Of a DNA stretch of 6,074 nucleotides, positions 1-4,878 are shown in pieces. Location: the NCBI GenBank assembly GCA_027488265.1, contig JAIYCA010000334.1:1-6074 (forward strand). Direction: 5' to 3'. Under the pieces are notes generated by a model. The model was not told the DNA's origin. It searched no databases and saw only the letters and a list, made by a program, of their open reading frames with translations. The position numbers and the translations under genes are program-made. This DNA is from Planctomycetaceae bacterium (GTDB lineage Bacteria > Planctomycetota > Phycisphaerae > Phycisphaerales > SM1A02). How positions within the stretch are numbered: the stretch's first letter is position 1; each line of letters opens with the position of its first letter.

Positions 1-1894
1 CCGTCGAGAGAGGCGACTGAATCTGTCCCCAAGTGCCATCTGCGCGCTGTTCAAAGAGGTAGCACGCGCCCTTCGATGGATAGTTGCCTTGGGTCGATTG
101 TTGCGGCCATCGGAACGCGCTCACAAGCGCGAGTTTGCGCGCTGGGAAGTTGAAGATCGGGTTCGAGGCGTTCGTGCGCGCGGGCCGACGAAGCACGCTG
201 ATCGAGCGGCCGAAGAAGGCATTCGTGGTGGGATCGTGGGGATAAAGCGTTGCGAATCCGAGCGGATCGATCGCACCTGCGGTCGCTTCAAGGATGAATG
301 CCTCGCCGCCGTTTGGCGCGAGGGTGTCATCGCCGGGCGCACCCGCGCCCATCAGGACCGTTGGATCGAGCGGCCGCGTCGAGAGCGAAACGCTCGTACC
401 GAGCGTGTCAAGCTGCACGGCTCCTTGAAGAGTGAACTCGATGTCCGACAGCGGGCATTCATCGGGAACGCCATCGCCATCCGTGTCTTCGCTGATACCG
501 AAGGCGATGTCGCACTCGTCGGGGAATCCAGTACCGTTGCAATCGGCCGCAGAACCAGCGGCGATCTCTTCCGCGTCGATGATGCCGTTGTTGTTGCAAT
601 CTTGGTCGATCGTCGTCGAGCAGCGGAATTTCGCAACGCTGTTCGCGGTGAGGCTCATCGTGCGCGCGTTGTTCGCTTCATCATCGCCCGTCGCAACACC
701 GCCAACCTCGACGTAGATGTTCGAGTAGATCGGATAGAGGAAAGGAACCCCCGCGGCCATGATGGTGCCCTGCACAGAACCATCGCTCGTGAAGAGCCAC
801 GCGTGGGAGAAATCGTAGTAGCCGTTGCACGCAGGCACCGCGGTGAGTTCCGCGCAGGCGCCCATGTTGAAGCCGATGAGTTTCGCGGCGACAAAGGTGT
901 CAGGCGCAGCATTCACCGAAAATCCGTTGGCTTCGCCCCCGGCGATGCCGCCGAAGGCAATGCCACCCTGCGGCGACGGCGCTTCATAAAGCATCACAAG
1001 ATCGGCCGCGAATTGATCGCGCTTCGCGTGCACACCGTCGTTCCAACCGTCAGATGGATCTTGCAGTTCAAGGAGGTCGTCGGTGATGTCGCCCGTCGTG
1101 TTGTCGGGCGCCGCCCAGTAGCCAACGATGCGCACGCGCGGAATCGACTGTGAAGACGACAGCCCTTGGTTTGCGATGGCGATGTCGGTGGCAACCTGCG
1201 CTTGGAGCGCTTCGATGTTCCCGCCGAAACTCGCGAGGCAATCGGGCGTGTACGCGACGAGGAGATCGATGAGTGCACCTGTGTCTTGGCAACCATCGCC
1301 TGCGAGGCCGCCTTCTTGCTCGCCACCTTGCTCGCCCGTTTGTGTCACATTCGTGGGAGCGAGAGGCGCGAAGACACTCGGCTCTGCAGTCGCGCGCGTC
1401 CAGTATTCGCCGCCGATACCGAACTCATCTTCGCCCGTGTTGAGACGCCAATCTTCAGGCCCCGTCTTCGGCGAGTGTCGAACGCGGCCCGACACGACCC
1501 CGCGAGAGATCGTGATTTCAGCGCTCGTGCCGAGCATGTGATCGGCGAAGAGGAATGCGACAGAGTCTTCGCTCTGGATGAGCCGCTCGGCGAGTGGAAT
1601 CTCGAGTTCACGGCCGCCAGGAAGGATGAAGAGAAGCGATTCACCAACCGCAAGCCGAGCGGCGTCAAAGCGCGGGAAGTTCCATCGGAATGGCGCGTTG
1701 GCGAGAACATCAACCGACGAGAGTTGACGCGCTTCGGTGATACCGAGTTTCGCGATGCCCGGATCAACGAGCGCGAGATCAGCATCGCGCGCCGCGTCGT
1801 CGGCGGATCGGAACGCAAGACTTGCCGGAAGCGCGGCGAGCGCGCATGCGGAGAGAAGCGAGGTGAGTGCTGCGGAGCGTCGTAGTTCGTGCAT
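1..1894 (-). CDS. Secreted reprolysin-like pseudoprotease with Ca-binding repeats and FG-GAP-like tail (partial)
   Basis: The frame is open from ATG 1894 to the left edge (631 codons, no stop), so the C-terminus is missing. Residues 1-26 look like an export signal: Arg5-Arg6, a hydrophobic stretch, then ASLA. An LSAC at 14-17 could instead be a short lipobox. Residues 27-200 are an unrecognised N-terminal region. Residues 207-424 follow the M12-type reprolysin-like metallopeptidase fold: IDLLVAYTP (209-217), the DPSDGWNDGVHAKRDQFAADLV segment region (279-300), GIAF (311-314), a zinc-helix equivalent (338-349), a TIMA Met-turn (377-380) and a closing NNARTMSLTANSVAKFR segment (408-424). The helix reads KLIGFNMGACAE where the family has HExGHNxGxxHD, so all metal ligands and the catalytic Glu are lost and peptidase activity is unlikely. 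Residues 430-480 hold three Asp/Asn/Cys calcium-binding repeats of dockerin or thrombospondin-3 type. Residues 560-622 (FGRS, GACYLFEQ..GTW) resemble FG-GAP propeller repeats. No Shine-Dalgarno is visible. Existence is well supported by motif collinearity; its role is unknown, possibly binding or adhesion at the surface. Confidence 0.92.
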   Translation of the reverse strand, partial: MHELRRSAALTSLLSACALAALPASLAFRSADDAARDADLALVDPGIAKLGITEARQLSSVDVLANAPFRWNFPRFDAARLAVGESLLFILPGGRELEIPLAERLIQSEDSVAFLFADHMLGTSAEITISRGVVSGRVRHSPKTGPEDWRLNTGEDEFGIGGEYWTRATAEPSVFAPLAPTNVTQTGEQGGEQEGGLAGDGCQDTGALIDLLVAYTPDCLASFGGNIEALQAQVATDIAIANQGLSSSQSIPRVRIVGYWAAPDNTTGDITDDLLELQDPSDGWNDGVHAKRDQFAADLVMLYEAPSPQGGIAFGGIAGGEANGFSVNAAPDTFVAAKLIGFNMGACAELTAVPACNGYYDFSHAWLFTSDGSVQGTIMAAGVPFLYPIYSNIYVEVGGVATGDDEANNARTMSLTANSVAKFRCSTTIDQDCNNNGIIDAEEIAAGSAADCNGTGFPDECDIAFGISEDTDGDGVPDECPLSDIEFTLQGAVQLDTLGTSVSLSTRPLDPTVLMGAGAPGDDTLAPNGGEAFILEATAGAIDPLGFATLYPHDPTTNAFFGRSISVLRRPARTNASNPIFNFPARKLALVSAFRWPQQSTQGNYPSKGACYLFEQRADGTWGQIQSPLST

Positions 1895-1934
1895 GTCGTC
1901 GTCGCCGTGTCGCCGGACCGTTCCGGTCTTCGTT

Positions 1935-1976
1935 GCCCACCTGCATTGGCCCACCAACTTGGGCCCACCCACATTC
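1935..1976. repeat. Three 14-bp phased copies of GCCCACC
   Basis: The plus strand carries GCCCACC at 1935, 1949 and 1963, exactly 14 bases apart, each followed by a divergent 7-base spacer. A degenerate fourth unit follows (CATCCCAC from 1977). On the coding strand of the downstream gene this reads GGTGGGC three times, about 40-80 bases ahead of its ATG. It could be a cluster of regulator sites or a leader RNA element; it could also be chance drift of a short repeat. The G-rich strand has six GGG runs over 1936-1990, although several loops exceed 7 bases. Confidence 0.55.
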
Positions 1977-2032
1977 CATCCCACACACCCATCGAGAGAG
2001 TCGTCACGTGCACAGAAGCACGCTCCTCCGTC

Positions 2033-2332
2033 TCAGCGGGCGATCGATCCCCAACGTGCGTGCGATGCCTCGGCGTCGCTCCATCGCACCTCGCATACTC
2101 GCAAGGTCCGACGGAGGTTCTCGCAGAGTGCGGCGACGGACCAACAGCCCGCCGCAACCGCACGTCCGCACATCATCTCGTGAACCACCGACAATGCAAG
2201 CCAACCACTGTCTTGATGGGGATTTCCGCACGATTTCTTGCGATGCCAACGTGTCTTATTCGGTGCGCTCTGATCGAGGTCGTCGAGTGGATGTCCCTCA
2301 TCCGTTGGCGCGCAGCGTCCGAGTTCGCGCAT
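2033..2332 (-). CDS. Questionable 99-residue ORF overlapping the uppS stop (TGATG)
   Basis: I do not recognise this protein. Its ATG (2332-2330) shares a base with the uppS TGA (2334-2332), giving TGATG, the usual arrangement for translational coupling, and it lies in the same direction as its neighbours. The composition argues against it: about six Cys and five Trp in 99 residues, no predicted domain, and third-position GC that looks lower than in the adjacent genes. A weakly hydrophobic patch lies around residues 44-67. It is more likely a chance ORF than a gene, but it is the only candidate in this gap. Confidence 0.2.
   Translation of the reverse strand: MRELGRCAPTDEGHPLDDLDQSAPNKTRWHRKKSCGNPHQDSGWLALSVVHEMMCGRAVAAGCWSVAALCENLRRTLRVCEVRWSDAEASHARWGSIAR
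2060..2089. repeat. 8-bp inverted repeat, GTGCGATG / CATCGCAC
   Basis: The arms at 2060-2067 and 2082-2089 are perfectly complementary, with a 14-base loop. There is no T-run on either strand next to it, so it is not a standard intrinsic terminator. It may be a hairpin in the uppS 3' end or in the following leader, a protein-binding site, or chance. Confidence 0.3.
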
Positions 2333-3084
2333 CAGGGAGCGGTCGAGGTGACGCCGCCGAATCGCCGCTCGCGGCCTGCGAACGCTCGGATCGCAACGTG
2401 GAAGTCATCGACCGAGAAGTCAGGCCAGAGGACGTCGGTGACGTGCAACTCCGCGTAGGAGATTTGCCAGAGGAGGTAGTTCGAGATGCGCATCTCGCCG
2501 GCGGTTCGAACGAGAAGGTCAGGGTCGGGGATGCCCGCGGTGTAGAGGCGGCTCGCGAAGGTCGCCTCGTCGATCTCGTCGGGGTTCATGCGGCCAGCGA
2601 GGACGTCCTTCGCGAGGGCGCGTGCGGCGTCCGCGAGTTCTGTCCGAGAACCGTAATTCAAGGCAAGACAGAGGGTTAGGCCGGTGTGTGCCGCGGTTAC
2701 GCGTTCAGTTTCGTCGAGTTCCGCAAGCACCTCTGGCGGCAGTCCGTCGCGTCGTCCGATCCGGCGAAATCGGATGTTCTCGCGGAGCATCGTTCCGCGT
2801 TCGATGCGAAGGAACTCGCAGCAGAGGAACATGAGCGCGGCGACCTCGTCGGCGGGGCGCTTCCAATTCTCGCTCGAGAACGAATAGAGCGTGATCGCTT
2901 CAAGCCCGAGGCGCGCAGCCTCGGTGACGACACGCCGCACGGTCGTGACGCCTTCGCGGTGCCCAGCCGCGCGGGGGAGTCCGCGTGCTTGGGCCCATCG
3001 ACCGTTGCCGTCCATGATGACCGCGACATGCCGCGGCCAGCGGTCGCGGGGGATGTCGGCGAGGCTGTCGGGGGTGACGGTCAT
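2332..3084 (-). CDS. uppS: Isoprenyl transferase / (di-trans,poly-cis) undecaprenyl diphosphate synthase
   Basis: This is a cytosolic, membrane-associated cis-prenyltransferase. It adds isopentenyl diphosphate units to an allylic diphosphate to make the long polyprenyl diphosphate that, after dephosphorylation, carries peptidoglycan and other envelope glycans. At 250 residues the length is normal. Visible motifs: HVAVIMDGNGRWA (19-31) with catalytic Asp25 and Asn27/Arg29; GHREG (41-45) with His42; LYSFSSENWKRP (66-77) with Ser70, Asn73, Trp74 and Arg76; LNYGSRTE (142-149); and the diphosphate-binding block from DPDLLVRTAGEMRISN (187-202) through SYAEL (209-213), with Arg193, Arg199, Ser201 and Glu212. 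All expected key residues are present. The ATG at 3084 gives a usual short N-terminal lead before the first motif; no in-frame ATG, GTG or TTG lies between it and the preceding purA stop. No Shine-Dalgarno is visible, and a 13-bp tandem duplication occupies that place. It sits 45 bases downstream of purA, in the same frame, so the two are probably cotranscribed. Product chain length cannot be read from the sequence. Confidence 0.97.
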   Translation of the reverse strand: MTVTPDSLADIPRDRWPRHVAVIMDGNGRWAQARGLPRAAGHREGVTTVRRVVTEAARLGLEAITLYSFSSENWKRPADEVAALMFLCCEFLRIERGTMLRENIRFRRIGRRDGLPPEVLAELDETERVTAAHTGLTLCLALNYGSRTELADAARALAKDVLAGRMNPDEIDEATFASRLYTAGIPDPDLLVRTAGEMRISNYLLWQISYAELHVTDVLWPDFSVDDFHVAIRAFAGRERRFGGVTSTAP

Positions 3085-3110
3085 CAGGCGAGGGTCGCAG
3101 GCGAGGGTCG
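3085..3110. repeat. Perfect 13-bp tandem duplication abutting the uppS start codon
   Basis: CAGGCGAGGGTCG occurs at 3085-3097 and again immediately at 3098-3110 (plus strand). On the uppS sense strand the two copies of CGACCCTCGCCTG run directly into the ATG, filling the whole ribosome-binding region of the purA-uppS gap. Neither copy contains a Shine-Dalgarno core. It resembles a recent slippage duplication; any effect on uppS translation is inference. Confidence 0.85.
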
Positions 3111-3129
3111 ATCTTGCGGATTCCCCAAC

Positions 3130-4485
3130 CTATCGCGCGACGGCAAAGCGTTCGTTGGATTCGAACGTCTGCGTGCGTTCAGGACCGACGCTCACGAGTT
3201 CGACCGGAATACCGACGAACTGCTCGACGAAGCCGAGATACGCCTGCGCCTCGCGCGGGAGATCTTCACGATCGGTGCACGTCGTGAGTTCACGTTCCCA
3301 GCCTGCGAACGTTTCGTAGACAGGCGTGAAGCCGTGCATGCGTTCCGCGTCAGGGATGAAGCGATCGGTGATGGTGCCGTCGGCGCGGCGATAGCCCACG
3401 CAGATCTTGAGTTCGTCGAAGCCAGAAAGCACATCAAGCAGCGTGCACGCGATCGCGTCGGCGCCGCAGACCATCGCGCTGTACTTCACAGCAACGAGAT
3501 CAAGCCAGCCGCAGCGGCGGGGGCGCCCAGTGGTGGTGCCGTATTCGCGGCCGCGCTTGCGGATGCGTTCGCCGGTTTCATCGAGGAGTTCGGTGACGAA
3601 TGGCCCGCCGCCGACGCGCGTCGAGTAGGCCTTCATGATGCCGTAGACCTTGCCGATCATGCGGCCAGGCACACCCGAACCCGCAGGGATTCCGAGCGTC
3701 GAGCAATTTGAACTCGTGACGTACGGGAAGGTGCCGTGATCGATGTCGAGAAGACACGCGTTCGCGCCTTCGAAGAGCACCGTGCGTCCATCCTTCATCG
3801 CATCGTGGACGAGGTAGACGGTGTCGGTGATGTGTGGGCGCAGGCGTTCACCCGCAGCGGCGAAGCGATCCGCGAGTTCGCGTGGAACAAGCGGCGTGAC
3901 GCTCGCGCCGAGCGCTTCGAGTTCCGCCATGCGCAGACCGCAAATCGTTTCGAGTTTGCGCAAGAGCAGCGCATGATCGAGAAGATCACCCATGCGAAGC
4001 GCGGTGGAGCGGCGAACCTTGTCGGAGTACGCGGGGCCAATGCCGCGACGCGTGGTGCCGATTTGGCCAGCGCCCGTCTTTCCAGACTTCTTCTCGAGCA
4101 GTTCTTCGAGCGCCGCGTCCTGCTCCTTGTGGTAGGGCATCACGACGTGCGCGCGATCGGAGATACGCAGGTTGTCGCCGATTGCGACGCCGCGCTTCCG
4201 CAGGCCTTCGACCTCGTCGAGAAGTTTCTCAGGGTCGACCACGACGCCGTTCCCGACGATGTTGACCTTGCCTGGGCTGAGAATTCCCGATGGGATAAGG
4301 TGCAATGCGTAGCGATCGCTGCCGACTTGCACGGTGTGACCAGCGTTCGCGCCGCCGTTGTAGCGGACGATGCAGTCATAGCGGCTCGTCAAGAGGTCGA
4401 CGATCTTGCCCTTGCCTTCATCGCCCCATTGGAGGCCAACGACGGCGGCATGCGGAGGTACGTTGTGGTGTTGGAACGGGCTCAA
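3130..4485 (-). CDS. purA: Adenylosuccinate synthetase
   Basis: This cytosolic enzyme joins IMP and aspartate using GTP to form adenylosuccinate, the first committed step to AMP. The 451 residues match the family with a slightly long N-terminus. Motifs: QWGDEGKGKIVD (19-30) with catalytic Asp22; NGGANAGHT (43-51) with catalytic His50; GTTRRGIGPAYSDKV (143-157); LLDIDHGTFPYVTSSN (245-260); KAYSTRVGGGPF (285-296); the substrate loop GTTTGRPRRCGW (316-327); LDVLSGFDELK (350-360); and SVGP (432-435). Two usually conserved contact positions differ: the FEGAQG segment is FEGANA (Asn242 for the IMP-contacting Gln), and TKLD is TLLD (Leu349 for Lys; the guanine-binding Asp351 is kept). The start is TTG at 4485. 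An in-frame TAA lies four codons upstream (4497-4495), and there is no ATG or GTG before the catalytic motif. No Shine-Dalgarno is seen, so initiation may depend on coupling with the zinc-knuckle gene 46 bases upstream. The stop is TAG, in frame with uppS. Confidence 0.98.
   Translation of the reverse strand: MSPFQHHNVPPHAAVVGLQWGDEGKGKIVDLLTSRYDCIVRYNGGANAGHTVQVGSDRYALHLIPSGILSPGKVNIVGNGVVVDPEKLLDEVEGLRKRGVAIGDNLRISDRAHVVMPYHKEQDAALEELLEKKSGKTGAGQIGTTRRGIGPAYSDKVRRSTALRMGDLLDHALLLRKLETICGLRMAELEALGASVTPLVPRELADRFAAAGERLRPHITDTVYLVHDAMKDGRTVLFEGANACLLDIDHGTFPYVTSSNCSTLGIPAGSGVPGRMIGKVYGIMKAYSTRVGGGPFVTELLDETGERIRKRGREYGTTTGRPRRCGWLDLVAVKYSAMVCGADAIACTLLDVLSGFDELKICVGYRRADGTITDRFIPDAERMHGFTPVYETFAGWERELTTCTDREDLPREAQAYLGFVEQFVGIPVELVSVGPERTQTFESNERFAVAR
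4483..4485 (-). promoter_or_regulatory. TTG start codon of purA
   Basis: The only standard initiation codon between the in-frame TAA (4497-4495) and the conserved QWGDEGKGK motif is this TTG. The 15 upstream bases show no purine-rich Shine-Dalgarno. A weak start would keep purA translation low or dependent on the preceding cistron; this is inference. Confidence 0.75.
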
Positions 4486-4531
4486 GCGCGCAGTTTAGCG
4501 GCGGCTTCAGCGCGTTGGGCGCGTCGCGAAC

Positions 4532-4729
4532 TCAGGCCGCGGGCTTCTGTTGCTGCGGCTGAGCGGCTTGCGGCGCGGAGGGGGATTCCGCGCGCGGGAC
4601 CGGAATGCGGATGTTCGAGCCGCAACCACGACAACGAACAAGCTTGCCCCGAGCGCTCGAGGGAACGGCGAGCACGCGCTGGCACCCGAGATTCGGGCAC
4701 ATGATCCGGATTACTTCATCGCCTGCCAT
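4532..4729 (-). CDS. Small zinc-knuckle protein with a Pro/Gln/Ala tail
   Basis: This 65-residue protein has one probable zinc site: Cys11-x4-Cys16 (CPNLGC), a short linker with basic residues (ARGKLVRC), then Cys33-x2-Cys36 (CRGCG) followed by the hydrophobic strand SNIRIPVP. That is the pattern of short zinc-ribbon modules of planctomycete proteins (CPNxxC...VP...G..vrCpxCG...ixiP). The module is normally the N-terminus of longer proteins; here it stands alone, followed by a low-complexity tail rich in Pro, Gln and Ala (residues 46-65). There is no signal peptide or membrane segment, so it is probably cytosolic. The ATG at 4729 is well supported by a GGAGG seven bases upstream. It is first in the presumed purA-uppS unit, 46 bases ahead of purA, and diverges from hemW. 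Binding of nucleic acid or protein is possible, but no function can be assigned. Confidence 0.82.
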   Translation of the reverse strand: MAGDEVIRIMCPNLGCQRVLAVPSSARGKLVRCRGCGSNIRIPVPRAESPSAPQAAQPQQQKPAA

Positions 4730-4736
4730 CGGAAAG

Positions 4737-4741
4737 CCTCC
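4737..4741 (-). promoter_or_regulatory. Shine-Dalgarno GGAGG of the zinc-knuckle gene
   Basis: The minus strand reads GGAGG, then a seven-base spacer (CTTTCCG), then ATG at 4729. It is the only clear ribosome-binding site in the window and it fixes this start. Confidence 0.85.
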
Positions 4742-4746
4742 GCGTA

Positions 4747-4773
4747 CGCCAAGAACTTGGCGCCAACAACTTG
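4747..4773. promoter_or_regulatory. Operator-like palindrome with an overlapping 14-bp phased repeat
   Basis: CGCCAAGAACTTGGCG (4747-4762) is a 7-2-7 inverted repeat with perfect arms. The same 13-base unit, CGCCAAGAACTTG, recurs 14 bases on as CGCCAACAACTTG (4761-4773, one mismatch), and a second perfect palindrome, TTGGCGCCAA (4757-4766), bridges them. The cluster lies just upstream of the GGAGG of the zinc-knuckle gene and about 100 bases upstream of hemW. This is a good place for a repressor acting on the zinc-knuckle-purA-uppS unit or on both divergent transcripts. No known regulator consensus is recognised. Confidence 0.55.
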
Positions 4774-4863
4774 CGCCGAGAACCCGACGCAGGGGGCGGA
4801 TCGGCTGATTCGAGGCGCGGCTTGAGCCTGATCGTGAGATCGGAGGTGGATGGGGCGATCCCC

Positions 4864-4878
4864 TATCCTGCGGGCGTG
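4864..4878 (+). promoter_or_regulatory. Possible leaderless promoter, TATCCT-N6-GTG, for hemW
   Basis: TATCCT (4864-4869) fits a TANNNT -10 box (4 of 6 to TATAAT). Six bases later comes an in-frame GTG (4876), where transcription would be expected to begin. There is no Shine-Dalgarno before this GTG and no good -35 at the usual distance. This matches the layout of leaderless genes known from other phyla; here it is inference. Confidence 0.35.

Larger units (their letters stand above)
1895..2331. other. Intergenic stretch of 437 bases without a confident gene
   Basis: This lies between the end of uppS and the start of the secreted pseudoprotease gene. It presumably carries the pseudoprotease promoter and leader, but I could not identify a convincing -35/-10 pair on the minus strand. 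It contains a phased GCCCACC repeat (1935-1976), an 8-bp inverted repeat (2060-2089) and one questionable small ORF (2332-2033). No T-tract terminator is visible after uppS. Confidence 0.6.

Noticed and set aside
89..1153. Plus-strand ORF of 354 codons
   Set aside because: It lies entirely antisense to the pseudoprotease frame, has no recognisable motif and a highly Arg-rich composition, as expected for the shadow of a GC-rich gene.
1166..1885. Plus-strand ORF of 239 codons
   Set aside because: Antisense shadow of the same gene; charged, low-information composition with no domain.
1345..2163. Minus-strand ORF of 272 codons crossing the pseudoprotease start
   Set aside because: It overlaps in another frame with a gene whose signal peptide and domains are clear; its own sequence is Ser/Arg-rich and featureless.
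2289..2303. Hairpin GGATG-TCCCT-CATCC as a uppS terminator
   Set aside because: The stem has only five pairs and no T-run follows on the minus strand.
2686..3711. Plus-strand ORF of 341 codons
   Set aside because: Antisense to uppS and purA, both unmistakable from catalytic motifs.
3736..4704. Plus-strand ORF of 322 codons
   Set aside because: Antisense to purA and the zinc-knuckle gene; no motif.
4842..4852. GGAGG followed by ATG at 4850 as a hemW start
   Set aside because: The ATG is out of frame with the HemW motifs, and the GGAGG is too close to it to act as a ribosome-binding site.
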